Below, piece after piece: positions 48,367-59,996 of a stretch of DNA of 64,000 nucleotides (within the stretch, counting starts at the first letter, position 1; each line of letters opens with the position of its first letter). This DNA is from Ulota crispa (Eukaryota; Streptophyta; Bryopsida; Orthotrichales; Orthotrichaceae), in contig OY987251.1 in assembly GCA_963920765.1 (NCBI GenBank), forward strand, positions 15,131,219 through 15,195,218. Direction: 5' to 3'. A program made the translations under genes and the position numbers. The notes below the pieces were generated by a model. It was not told where the DNA came from and made no database searches. It saw only the letters and a program-made list of their open reading frames with translations.

Positions 48367-49433
48367 CTCGGGGAGATCACTCCTTGTTGTTTTATGGAAT
48401 ATACGTGAGTTAAGAGTGCATTTGATGTAGGCCTATTTGTCTAAATATGATATTGAATATGACCTTGTTTTCATATAAAAAGCTATGTAGATTATATTTC
48501 TCATACCCTATCTTTGTTTATAAATTCATTCATTTGGATTTTAAATGAGGCTATTTTATGTAAGAATTTTGTTTGTCCAATTTTATCATGTCTCCATTAT
48601 TCATTAAAAAAAAAAATCTTTCTTTCTATTACATATACACACATGATATTCACCATGAAATCAATAGCAAGCATATGAATTAAAGTGCTACTGTCTAAGT
48701 GGAAATTTTTATTAACAAGTTTTTAGTATTTCTCAATCTTATGGCATGTATTTAAAACAATTTACCACAGAGAGCAACAAACAACACTAAAAAAATTTAC
48801 AACCCCTACTTGTCAAGGCTAATTTATTTATAAAGTTTCCTAGGGAATTGATATGCGTACTGCACCCTTTGGACTACTATACCATATTCTAGGGTAAATT
48901 TTAGATTTCTACCATGAAAAGGTTGAATTCAAGAATTTGGAATCCAGATTTGAACTTAGAGACTATGATTTAGTCTAGAACCATAAAAAATTGCAATTCA
49001 ACAACACCCAATGAAAAAGTTTAGCTAGGGAGAAAAGTGTTAATTTTACTTTTGTTTGTAAAGAATGAAAAGCTTTTTCATTAGGTGTTGTTGAATTGCA
49101 ACTTTTTTTGCGATTTTCAACAAAACCATGGTCTCTAAGTCCAAATCTGAATTCCAAATTCTCAAATTCAACTTTTTGATGGTAGAAAGCTGAAATTTAC
49201 CCTAGGGTGTGGTACAGTAGTTCAAAGGGTGTGGTACATATAGTATATCAATTCCCAAATTCCTTCTACCTAATGTTTTTATATACCCTAATTTATATAT
49301 ACTACAATATATATTATTTCATGAACCTTATAGTAGCTCTACATATTATATATATTTTTTGTCATTTGAATCAAATGAACCCTATTTTTTAACTCACATG
49401 ATTTCTAAAACATAGGCTAGTGATCTCCCCAAG
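48367..49433. mobile_element. 1.07-kb inverted-repeat element with 8-bp TSD, host of a nested foldback
   Basis: The ends CTCGGGGAGATCACT and (reverse complemented) CTTGGGGAGATCACT continue as imperfect arms of about 50 bp that include GTGAGTTAA. ACTATAGG flanks both ends (48359-48366 and 49434-49441), a perfect 8-bp duplication typical of hAT or MULE elements. About 414 bp of its interior is a second foldback (48843-49256). Confidence 0.8.
48843..49256. mobile_element. Foldback MITE, same family as 12721-13164, nested
   Basis: The ends GGGAATTGATATGCG and TATATCAATTCCC match the family. The arms share CTAGGGTAAATTT, TAGATTTCTACCAT and CAACTTTTTGATGGTAGAAA. Flanks AGTTTCCTA and AAATTCCTT match at six of nine bases, a decayed duplication at best. 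Confidence 0.75.
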
Positions 49434-49911
49434 ACTATAGGCAATTATAATTATTATTTTTAATCTAATTTAAATGAGGAACCGTGAAAAACCACAATAA
49501 CCAAACTATAAATCTAAATGAAGCAAAATTATTGTTTAGGAAAGTCTAAAAGGACCAAAATAAAAGAATAGTTTTAAGTTTTAAATTCAAATCTTTGTTT
49601 GGCGTCTAGAATGTTTTTCTATGGGCAAGTTTCAGTTTTCTTTTCTTTTCTCTTAATCGAGCTTTTAATGGCTTCAAGCTTTGGAAATACTTAAGAAATC
49701 AATTGCAGTTTTGATTACAAAAATACAACAAATAAAAGAAGCACAAACAAGATCTACATAGTAAAAATATAAAACCGTAAATCCAAAACTCTATCCAATG
49801 CCTAGAGAAGAATGTCTATGGATAATTTGAAGTTGTTTAATCTTGTATCCATAACAACAAACTTTAAAAATTCATAAGAAAAAATCTACTTCTATAATTG
49901 CATTAAAACAA

Positions 49912-50222
49912 GGGAAAATTTTATGGATACCTTTGAAGTTTGCCATATTTTCATAGATACCCTGCTTTTTCAGAAATTTCACAAAGACCCTTGGGCCAAA
50001 AAATTAAGGCGTTTGTTTTGTTGTGCATGTCACTTCCTTCTCCCTTTGTGTACACACTTTTTCTTTCTTGTTATGCGTGTGCACAAAGGAAGAAGGGAAG
50101 TGCCATGCACAACAAAACAAATGCTTGAAAATTATGGTCCAAGAGTATTTGTGAAATTTATGGAAAAGCAAGTGTATCTATGAAAATATGGCAAACTTTA
50201 GGGGTATCCATGAAATTTTCTC
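49912..50222. mobile_element. Foldback MITE, copy 2 of the 13169 family
   Basis: A 311-bp palindromic element starting GGGAAAATTTTATGGATACC. Flanks TTAAAACAA (49903-49911) and TTGAAACAA (50223-50231) form a 9-bp duplication with one change. The small ORFs on both strands are palindrome artefacts. Confidence 0.88.
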
Positions 50223-50538
50223 TTGAAACAACCCAAAAAATTGCAAAAACAAGATTTACAAAAAAAACAAATAAAATCTATGATTTCATTTTTTTCCACA
50301 AATTGCCAATTAAAGACCACAAGCAAGAGTTTTAGATCTTATCTTGTGAGATTTTAATACCACAACTTCATAAATGCATAGTGATTCAATTGTAATTTTG
50401 TTTGCTATGAATTAGACATTTACAAGAAGAAAACAAAGGATACTATGCCCAAAAATCATCAATTTTTGAAAATATGAAACTTGTGTTGCAAGGTGAACAA
50501 TTAATAACCAAGCTCATCAGGTCTTGTAATAGATTATA

Positions 50539-50859
50539 GGGAAAGTTTCATGGATACCCTTGAAGTTTGCAATATTTTCATGCATACCCCTGCATTTTCA
50601 GAAATTACACAAATACCCTTGGACCAAATAATAGAGACATTTATTTGTTGTGCTTGTACTTTCTTCATGACCAATGTTGAAGAAGGGAATGTAACAAAGC
50701 AAAAAAGAAACAATGTGTGCACAAAAGAAGAAGGGAAGTGACATACACAACAAATAAATGTCTAATTTGTTTGGTCCAAGGGTATTTGTGTAATTTCTAA
50801 ATAATCAAGGATATCTGTGGAAATATTGCAAACTTCAAGGATATCCATGAAATTTTCCC
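50539..50859. mobile_element. Foldback MITE, copy 3 of the 13169 family
   Basis: A 321-bp element starting GGGAAAGTTTCATGGATACC with a perfect 9-bp duplication TAGATTATA at 50530-50538 and 50860-50868. It lies only 307 bp from copy 2. Confidence 0.92.
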
Positions 50860-50869
50860 TAGATTATAT

Positions 50870-51511
50870 TGCACCCTAATATCTTTCTCTCTTAGTCACC
50901 CTCCTCATTTTATTTTACTACAACTTAACACAACTTTACTTGAGGCATAGAATAAGACAAAAATTAAAAGAATTGTGATAAGCAACCAAAACTTCTTTAA
51001 TCCTACACTTAGTTTTAGTCTATAAATAGTGTTTAAAATGTCACTACAAGAGACAAACTATATGCTTAGCTTGCCAAAATCACATGAGAGAAAATAATCT
51101 ATAGAAAAAGAGGACAAAAGACCAAGAAGATTAGAGCCAAGAAAAAAAGAAGAGAGAAAAACCTCTTAGTGAGACGATATGCCTTCAAAGGTTTCATTAT
51201 TCTTCTCATATTTCTTATTCATTCTAGTCTCTAATCTTCTAAACTTCCAATCTTTGTCTTCAATTTTTTTAGTCTCACCATGTTTTATATTAGATTTATT
51301 TCCACATATATATATATATATATATATCTAAAATCTGTTTTATGTTTTACTATTTTCATTCAGTTTAAATTTAACAAGTAATATTAATTTCATCAACAAA
51401 TCTTATTGCATTAATTAAACTTCAAATTTTTTTGATAGATTATTCTTTCAAATTTTACTCTAAATCTAATTGGGTTCCATATTAGATATTCATGAAAATT
51501 TTAGTTTTTAA
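50870..51511. other. AT-rich intergenic DNA
   Basis: A short TA run lies at about 51305-51327. No gene is seen. Confidence 0.5.
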
Positions 51512-51515
51512 TTAA

Positions 51516-52210
51516 CCCCTAAAGCCATGAACACCCCTTTTTGGCAACATAGCGATTTTGAGCATCTCACTACAAGTGGGATTTTCATTTTTTTATTTAA
51601 AATTTTCAAACATGGTGTATCCAAGGAGTAGCTTTAACATCCAACAAATTTCATAACTTTTGACTTCATGATTTAAAAGTTATTGCATAATATGTTGTTT
51701 TCTTTGCTCGGCAGGCAACTCGTGCAGCTAAGAATTTTTTTTTTTTAAATTACATTTTTTTGATTTTTTTTCAACTAGTTTTATAGATTTGTAAATACAT
51801 GGAATGCTTGAAATCACTCATTTTCAATTAATGAGATGAAAGTTATGAAGAGTTTTAGTTTGCGGGTGTATGGAATCCCTCCAAAACCATACCTACTTGC
51901 AAACTAAAACTCCTCATAACTTTCATCTCATTAATTGAAAATGAATGATTCAAAGCTTTCCATGTATATACAAATCTAGAAATTTTTCTGAGTTGTGCGG
52001 GTTGCCCACTGAGCAAAGAGAACAACACATCATGCAATAACTTTTGAACCATGAAGTCAAAAGTTATGAAATCTTTTGGACCTTAAAGCTACTCCTTGGA
52101 TACATCAAGTGTGAAAATTTTAAAGAAAAAGAATGAAAAACCCATTGGTAGTGAGCTGCCCAAAATTGCTATGTTACAAAACAAACAAAAAAAGTTAAGA
52201 GATTTAGGGG
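51516..52210. mobile_element. TTAA-type element (F) forming a long near-perfect hairpin
   Basis: The left end CCCCTAAAGCCATGAACACC follows TTAA (51512-51515). The right end GATTTAGGGG is followed by TAAT rather than TTAA. Almost the whole 695 bp folds on itself around 51880: the left-arm stretches CATAACTTTTGACTTCATG, AAAAGTTATTGCAT and TTTTCAATTAATGAGATGAA reappear complemented on the right. The left arm carries about 50 extra T-rich bases. Long double-stranded RNA from such a locus would be a substrate for Dicer-like enzymes; this is inference. Confidence 0.8.
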
Positions 52211-52214
52211 TAAT

Positions 52215-53891
52215 GATGACTTCTAATTGTTAGGATTTACTACTAGGTGAATCTTGCCCAAACCATAATCAATTTGCATGGTTTGGAAAAGATTTTTTTA
52301 CTTTTGTCTCCATCTATTTCTGGGATGTCAATGTCAATGTGTATTGAAACAACTAATTTTAAATTGCCTTTTCAAGCCACTTGTACTTCTTTCATTTTCA
52401 TTAGCTCCACATGCTAGTTTTTTAACAATCATCACTGTCGTCGGTACTTGTTTTGTCTCTTATCTCTTTCTCATCAAAATCAGCCTCATTATTATCTAAG
52501 TAATTGAAAGTAAATTCAGCAGCTTTTAAAAGCGATACTTCATGCTTAACAAAGCAGTCTCTAATTATTTTTTGAGTTTCTTTGCAAAACACATTGAACA
52601 TCTTCAAGACAAGATAATATTTGTAGTTTCATTCATTGCGCAATTTGTAAATTCCTTGATAACCAAGCTCGTTCTTGTCTTTTGCATTGCGTACGAATAT
52701 AAATTACATGTTTGCATTGCATTACAAAGTGTGCAAGCAATTGCAAGTTGAGCTTGGTATGGCAAAACTTGTAACCGTGCGCAAGGTAGAACAAGCAGCT
52801 CTTTACATGCTCTAAAGCATTAAAAGTGAAAGGGGCTTATTTTGTCACGCAATAATCTATCCGATCCTTGTTTGTAGATTTTGCAATTTAAAATTAACAC
52901 AGAAAACATCTTTCGCTTTTAACCTTGAATAAAATCCCTTTAGGGAGAAAGGCATGTGGTTCAGAAGGGGAAAGAACGGCTTTTATATCTGAAGACATTC
53001 CTGCTTGAAATGCTGCAAATGACGAACACTAGTTAATCTCATATTCCCAAAACTGAACATGGGAATTGGCAAATCCCACCCTCTGTAACTGCAGTCTCTC
53101 ATTGCGCATTCCCAATCCATCCTCACATTTTCCATGTTGACAGCAATTAGAAACAGCGACTTACTCACTTCAATTCAAGTTTTTGCGACTACAGTGGCAC
53201 TAGTTAGAATTTTCTCAGCACGTTTTGGTTGAGGGGAATAGTTGAGCTCTACAAGGGCCCTCATCTTTGGACGTTCATTTGTATTTTTCTTACCTAATTC
53301 GAGAACCCACCTATATTTCTCGAATTTACCCAAATTGATGAGCCCAGCACATACTACAGCACGGTAAATTGAACTGCATTGTCTCCCAAAATGGAACAGT
53401 TTATAGTACGTGACGTAAGATACAACGTTCTCAATACATTGTCCATCAACCCGCTCTCAATTTCTAATCCAGATTGGTGAAAATACAGCTCTGATAAAAG
53501 AACCAGCTCTATACTACTCAGAGAATAAGCCCAGCAGTTTCTACAAACCATAATCGTACACAAGCTGCACAGTGAAAAAAACCTATTCCTGGAAATCTTT
53601 TTCTGAGCTATGCCTTCCTCTTATCCTGTTCGTTGAGATAAGAGTTCGTAAGACGATAATATGCAAATGGAGAATGGCTATTCTTTCACTCGACAAAAAA
53701 GATAAGCACTTCGAATATAGCTAGCTTCAGATAACCAAACTTCTTCGGACTTTACCTAACAGACTCCAACGTGAGGCTCTCACTCGTCAAAAGGCAGGAT
53801 TTTCTACATCAAAGGCGAAACACTCCACTTCGTAACGCCATCACGAAGACACGACATTTTGCGACGTTCGAGACATAACAGCTCATTTCTG
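52215..53891. other. Intergenic DNA and 3' flank of ClpB copy 2
   Basis: AT-rich to about 52900, then more balanced up to the ClpB stop; the last few hundred bases may be its 3'UTR. No other gene is supported, and the sequence does not resemble the 3' flank of copy 1. Confidence 0.4.
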
Positions 53892-56800
53892 TCAACCCTG
53901 AGCGTAGGTTAAAGGATCAGCGTCCGCCGCCTGGTTGGACGAATCCATTGCCTGCAGTTTCCGGAAGGTCAGCTTCTGCTGTGGAAGACCGCCCCCTGCC
54001 ACGGTTGTCAGGTCCGTGTCCACCAAGATCGTGTCCTCTTCCTTGAACTCCCCTTTCAAAATTGACCGAGCCAGCTCGTTCTCCACGCTCTGCTGGATCA
54101 CCCTCTTCACCGGCCGCGCTCCGTAGTTCGGGTCGTACCCCAAGCTCGCCAGCAGTTGCACCGCGCTCTCCGTCACCTTCAGAATGATCTTCCGATCCTT
54201 CAGCCTCTTCTGCACCCGGTCCACCTGCAACCAACCCCGCAACCACCGTCAGCGATTCCCACCACCACCACCACCAAGAACAAGCCAAAAAACCACCGAG
54301 AACACCAACACCATTCCCCTCCCCAACTTCCCTCTCCTTCACTCACACCCAGCATCTCCTGTCAGCACCATACGACCGACGACAATTCACCGGCACCACC
54401 CGTACCTGCAGCTTCACGATTCTGCTGATCTGGTCCCGGTCCAGCTGCTGGAACACGATGTACTCGTCGATGCGGTTCATGAACTCCGGCCGGAACGTGT
54501 CCCGAGCCGCGTCCATCACGCGCGCTCTCATCGCCTCGTAGATCACCTCCTTGCTGCTGCCCGCGCTGTCCGCGCTGTTCAGCACGTACTGCGACCCCAC
54601 GTTCGACGTCATGATGATCACCGAGTTCGTGAAGTTTATCGTCCGCCCCTGCGAGTCCGTCACGCGCCCGTCGTCCAGAATCTGCAGGAAGATGTTGAAC
54701 ACGTCGCTGTGCGCCTTCTCGATCTCGTCGAACAGGATCACCGCGTACGGCCTCCGCCGCACCGCCTCCGTCAGCTGCCCGCCCTCCTCGTACCCCACGT
54801 ACCCGGGCGGCGCGCCGATCAGCCGCGACACCGCGTGCTTCTCCATGTACTCGCTCATGTCGATGCGCACGATCGACTCCTCCGTGTTGAACAGGTACGA
54901 CGCCAGCGCCTTCGCCAGCTCCGTCTTGCCCACCCCCGTCGGCCCCATGAACATGAAGCTCGCGATCGGCTTGTTCGGGTCCGACAGCCCCGCCCTCGAC
55001 CGCTGGATCGCCTCCGCCACCGCCTTCACCGCCGGGTCCTGCCCCACCACGCGCTTGTGCAGCTCGTCGTCCAGCCGCAGCAGCTTCTCCCGCTCCGACT
55101 GCTGCAGCTTCGAGATCGGAATGCCCGTCCACTTGCTCACCACCTCCGCGATGTCGTTCCCCGTCACCTCCTCCCGCAGCATCGACGCCCCGCTGCTCTG
55201 GTACTCGTCCAGCGCCTTCTCCGCCGCGTCCAGCTGCCGCTGCAGCGTCATCAGGCTCCCGTACTTCAGCTCCGCCGCCCGGTTCAGGTCGTAGTCGCGC
55301 TCCGCCTGTTGGATCTCCAGGTTCACCCTGTCCACCTGCGCAAGCCCAAAAAACACACGCCTCGTCACTCCCGCGTCCCACCCGCCCTTCTACACCCACG
55401 TTCCCCTTCCGAACCACCTGCATTGCTTCCTACACAACGACTCGCCGCTGCACCAACGCAAGCAATCACAAGGCACCGGAAACTCTGACACTACCCACAC
55501 CAAGTCAAACCGCACGCGCCGATGATCTCAGACATCATTCCACACTGCACTCTACCCTGCTGCACCCACCTCCTCTTTGATCGACTGGATCCGGGTCATC
55601 ACAGATTTCTCGTGCTCCCACTGGTCCGTCAGCTCCTTCTGCCTCGACTTCAAAAGCTCCAGCTCCGACACGATTCGGTCCAGCCGGTCCCGAGATGCCT
55701 TGTCCGTGTCGTTCTTCAGCGACAGCCTTTCCATTTCCAGCTTCAGCACCGCCCTGTCTATTTCGTCCAGTGCCGTCGGCTTCGACGTTATCTCCATCTT
55801 CAGCTTCGCAGCGGCTTCGTCCACCAGGTCGATTGCTGCACATCGCCCACTTCCCCATCACAACAGCAACTTCCAAACAGAAACCAAGCCCGTGGCGAGA
55901 TGTTCTGACCAACAGATACCCCCAATCAGCTACGCAAGACTCCGGACACCGTCACCACTTACCTTTGTCGGGGAGGAACCGATCCGCGATGTACCGATCG
56001 GACAACATGGCCGCCTCCACCAGAGCGCTGTCAGAAATCCGCACTCCGTGATGCAGTTCGTACCGCTCACGAAGGCCTCTCAAGATGGACACCGTGTCCT
56101 CCACACTCGGTTGGTCCACGAACACCTGCTGGAACCGACGCTCCAGCGCCGGATCCTTCTCGATGTACTTCCGGAACTCGTCCAGCGTCGTGGCTCCGAT
56201 GCACCGCAGCTCTCCACGCCCCAGCATGGGCTTCAGTAGATTTCCGGCATCCATGGCCCCACTCGCGGCACCTGCACGTCGTGATCACAAATGCCGACCC
56301 TTGAGAACGGATGAAAGAGCAACACAACGTGCGATGGACAACTTTCCATGCAAAACACGACTATTCCAGAAGACCTAAGATGATGAGCGGACTTACCAGC
56401 ACCAACAACAGTATGGATCTCATCAATAAACAAAACGATCTGACCATCGGAGTCGGTCACCTCCTTCAGTACAGCCTTCAGTCTGTCCTCGAACTCTCCT
56501 CGAAGCTTAGCACCCGCTATCAACGATCCCATGTCTAAAGAAATTACCTGCGAAATACCAAAAAGAATCAAATTCGCACCTACAATGAGGCGCATTCATG
56601 TGACTACATACATTAACGAGCTGAATTACCACGAAAACATGCTGCACTTCCAATCTACAACGAGGAAAATTGCCGCTCATACAAGCAACAGTAGGTTCCA
56701 GGCATGATTACCTTGCGGTTTAGTAGCGCTGACGGCACGTCTCCCTGCACAATTCTCTGAGCCAAACTGTCCACAACACATATTGGCTCATTCAGCCCAA

Positions 56801-58817
56801 GAGATTCAATTCTCGAAATCAAGTAACTCTTGCATGAAGAGTTTTCATCACTCCAGAGCTCCCTACTCTCAGTCCACAACCTTGACATTTTTTAGCTATG
56901 CTCTCCCTGAATAGAAGACTCTACTTCCACTCAGAAACGCCAAAAGGTCTCAGCATTCGAGCCCATGCAACGATCACTCGCCACTCTCAACTCACCCTTC
57001 AGAAATAGCAGTCTTTCCCACTCCGGGTTCTCCGATCAAGACTGGATTGTTCTTCGTTCTCCGTGACAGAATCTGTATGCACCGTCGAATCTCGTCGTCT
57101 CGTCCGATCACGGGGTCCAGTTTCCCCTGCCTCGCCATCTCCGTCAGGTCCTTCCCATACTTCTCCAACGCTTCGTACTTGCCCTCCGGGTCTGTAATCG
57201 ACCACGCACTCCAGCAACCAAGGTTAGACGCCACTGAACGACTGCTCCTCCGTCGGATGATCGCTCTCAATGGAAACTACACCACTCTACCAAGGCTTTG
57301 CCAGGCCTTGCAACATACAGGAGCACAGAATTCACACCCCGGGTGCTCGTGCTCGCCTCTGCAACTCACAAAATTTCTGAGCCGTTTCACACTTTCCACA
57401 AGTCTTGGACTTCGTTGTCTCACCGCAGAATCAGAATCGCGACACAGACGTGCTGCCAGACCAGATGAAGTTCTCACCTTGGTCGGTTACCTTCTGAGAA
57501 CCGCGAACGGACTGGATTGCAGCGTTCAGGGCCCTCGCAGTCAGCTGGAAGTCCTTGAACAGCTGCTGCCCGAAACGCTTGTCCTGCGCGTATGCCAACA
57601 CCAAATGCTCCACCGACACGAATGAATCCCCGTACTCCTTCTTGTGCCCTCGTGCCTTGTCGATCAACGCCTCCAGATCCCGCCCCAGCATGGACCCGCT
57701 CGTGTCGCCCATCACCTGCCTCACCCAACACCGCATTCCAATTAGTCAAGTAGCGTCCTCCCCGTTTCCCTGCGCTGAACATCACACCCTCCCTCTCCAC
57801 CATGCGACACCACCATGGCCAAGTGCCAGCTCAAGTGCGTACCTTCGGTTGACGCTGCACGAAGCGCTCCGTCGCCTGCAACAGCGAAGTGTTGTCCACT
57901 CCTGCTTTAGCGAAAATTCGGCGGGCCAGCCCATTCCGCTGCTCCAGCAACGCCTTCATCAGATGCTCAGTCTCCACAATCTGTTGCTTGCTTTCTTTCG
58001 CCACATCGGGAGAGGCCACTACTGCCTGCCAGGCCATCTCCGTGAACTCCCCCTGATTGATCTGCGCAGTCACCGTCCATTTTATTAGACACTCGTTCTC
58101 AAGCGAGAGGTTGCAGCCCATTCACAAAGGCTTCTTCTGTCTCTTGTCGCCCTGCCACACTCGGTGCAACGACTCGTAGCCAAAAACTTCAAGAACAGGA
58201 TGAAGCCCTAATTAGTTTGAAGACCATTCCGGTTCCAGAAACCCGTCAGAGAAGAATTGCCACACCTCATCACAGCAGGGCTCGCAAATTCGTTTTACAC
58301 AAAATCCCTCATACAAATGCTCCTCGAATTGTCGTACAGTCATGACAGTTTACAGCGGAGTCCTTCTCCAACATTTCAATTTCATTCTCGTTTTGCGAGA
58401 TGTTGCAGGGTGAGAAAGAATTCGTTACAGCAACCCTGCTTGACAGAACATATTACAAACCCTACCGCCAAAACTTAAACGATTGTTAGCGCAAATTACC
58501 TTCCCATCTCGAGATGCAGCCGATGCAACCGTTCGATACGTTCGCTTCGTTCTCAAAATCTCCTCCTTCCTCACCACGCGCTCCGCTCGCAGACCTGCAA
58601 ACCTTCCCCACACTCCAGCATTGGCCAAACCGAGTGGCCCCACAACAGAATTCGCCGATGTCACGCTCCTCACAGCTGCCTGCGCCACCACCCGCCTCGC
58701 GGACCTCCATCGCTGCTGCTGCCACTTAGGCGCAACGGACACCGACCTCGCCACAATTGACGGCAACCCCCTCGCCATCACTCTCTGCATCGCTATGCGC
58801 TGCGTCACGGCCGCCAT
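53892..58817 (-). CDS. CLPB: Chloroplast-type ClpB AAA+ disaggregase, copy 2
   Basis: Same ten-exon structure as copy 1: 58500-58817, 57843-58061, 57478-57715, 56996-57191, 56712-56766, 56397-56547, 55963-56271, 55570-55835, 54406-55335 and 53892-54224; 1004 residues. Exons 2 to 8 have exactly the same lengths as in copy 1. Exon 1 is six codons shorter and its transit-peptide-like sequence ([20 protein letters not shown]) differs at many positions. Exon 10 ends earlier (TYAQG then stop). Walker A motifs GEPGVGKT (312-319) and GPTGVGKT (715-722), Walker B motifs and sensor-2 GAR are intact, so both copies look functional. Introns 1 to 5 differ in sequence, and intron 1 is twice as long (438 versus 215 bp). 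The tract 54009-56499 appears identical to copy 1. Confidence 0.95.
54009..56499 (-). repeat. Conversion tract in ClpB copy 2 (partner 20003-22493)
   Basis: Counterpart of the identical tract in copy 1, spanning part of exon 10, exons 9 to 7, part of exon 6 and four introns. The identity of fast-evolving intron sequence, against diverged neighbouring exons, argues for recent homogenisation rather than selection. Confidence 0.9.
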
Positions 58818-59144
58818 GCTCAGCGGCCCAGGCTCAACCTCAACCCCCCAAAATCAGTCCCAATCTTCAACCTGCGCAATTCAAAGTCCAATTCCTATCT
58901 TCCGCTCCCCTACTCCTTCCACGTCACTCTTTCAAATTCGCTCCAAAAGTTTAAGAACCGAAATGCGTCCACAAGCATTGTTCAAACGTAACGATGAAAT
59001 GAGGAGGAAACAGAAAGCTCGGTGCACGAATAGGGCAGCGATCAATTTAACGAAGGGAGACGCGACTCATGATTTTTGTGCCGATTAAAAGGGATCCTGG
59101 CAGTCATGGAGCACGGAGGTCCGGCAAGTAGACAGCGGAGATCG

Positions 59145-59177
59145 AGAAGTGGAATGTGGGTTCTGGATTCTTCGGAA
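59145..59177 (-). promoter_or_regulatory. Heat-shock-element-like cluster upstream of ClpB copy 2
   Basis: About 330-360 bp upstream of the start codon are repeated GAA/TTC modules: GAAGTGGAATGTGGG followed by TTCTGGATTCTTCGGAAGA. The arrangement GTTCTGGA...GCGAGCGCC echoes GTTCTGGA...GAGCGGCC upstream of copy 1, so part of the promoter is shared. Heat control is inferred. Confidence 0.4.
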
Positions 59178-59179
59178 GA

Positions 59180-59462
59180 TTGGCGAGCGCCGCAGAGGCT
59201 TCCTGGAATGCTGTGGAAGCATCTGCTGCTCCGCGAGAGCCCCCCCTTGGGCTTGGTTGGGTTTCTACCGACTTGGTGCAATCGGGGGTTGCGACACTTT
59301 GAAGCTCTTGTTATCCGATTGTCAAGACCCATTGCTCGGCCCCATTTGAACCCGTACGAACCGGTGGTGGGAAGGTGTGAACGTCCTGCCAGGCTGGCAC
59401 CCCAAGCATAAGTTATAGGAAATGCACTTCTTTCTTCTTCTTCTTTTTGACATCTGACTGCT
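59180..59462. other. GC-rich 5' flank of ClpB copy 2
   Basis: Balanced composition with short frames on both strands, none recognisable. Probably distal promoter. Confidence 0.35.
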
Positions 59463-59466
59463 TTAA

Positions 59467-59687
59467 CCCCTGAGGGGACCTTGGGCTCTAGAGATATGGT
59501 ACCAAATATGATTGCAACCAATATGCAGAAGTTTGAATTAGTTGGAAATTAAGTTTTACAACTATATATTGAAGGATTGTATGATGGTGGGTGCATAATT
59601 CTATTTGGAAATCCCTCAGAGCAGCTCAAATACATCTATATATATAATTGTACATACGATCGCAAAGGGCTTTCGGGCCATTCAAGG
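59467..59687. mobile_element. Short TTAA-flanked element (H, 221 bp)
   Basis: TTAA at 59463-59466 and 59688-59691. The left end is CCCCTGAGGGGACCTTGG; the right end reverse complements to CCTTGAATGGCCCGAAAG. The ends have decayed, but subterminal GATATGGTACCAAATATG is shared with element A. Confidence 0.6.
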
Positions 59688-59691
59688 TTAA

Positions 59692-59992
59692 GGTAGGCGC
59701 ATCCATAAGTGTGGAAATAAGGGTTTTGGAGTAGGTAAAATAATTGACTAACTTTGAAAAAAACACTCTAAATTAGGAAGTGGAAACCAAAAATATTGGC
59801 ATCAATTTCAAGGTTCCAATTGCAAGCATTTGTTCATAAAGATTTTTCAAAATCCAAAATCACTGAAATTGTAAGAACCGTGTGTAAGAGATGCTGAAAA
59901 CAAGACTTGTTGGTTCTTAAATAGTGAGATGGGTACTCAAAACCGTCATGCTAGTCACCCACAACCATCACTTTGTCACCCATAACTTTCAC
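59692..59992 (-). repeat. Dispersed repeat R1, copy 2 (interrupted by element I)
   Basis: Inverse of 18284-18626. At its end, in the GTCACCCATAACTTTCACT stretch, the repeat is interrupted by TTAA and element I. After the element, GTTCCCATAACCACCC appears to continue the 21-bp repeat register. Confidence 0.75.
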
Positions 59993-59996
59993 TTAA

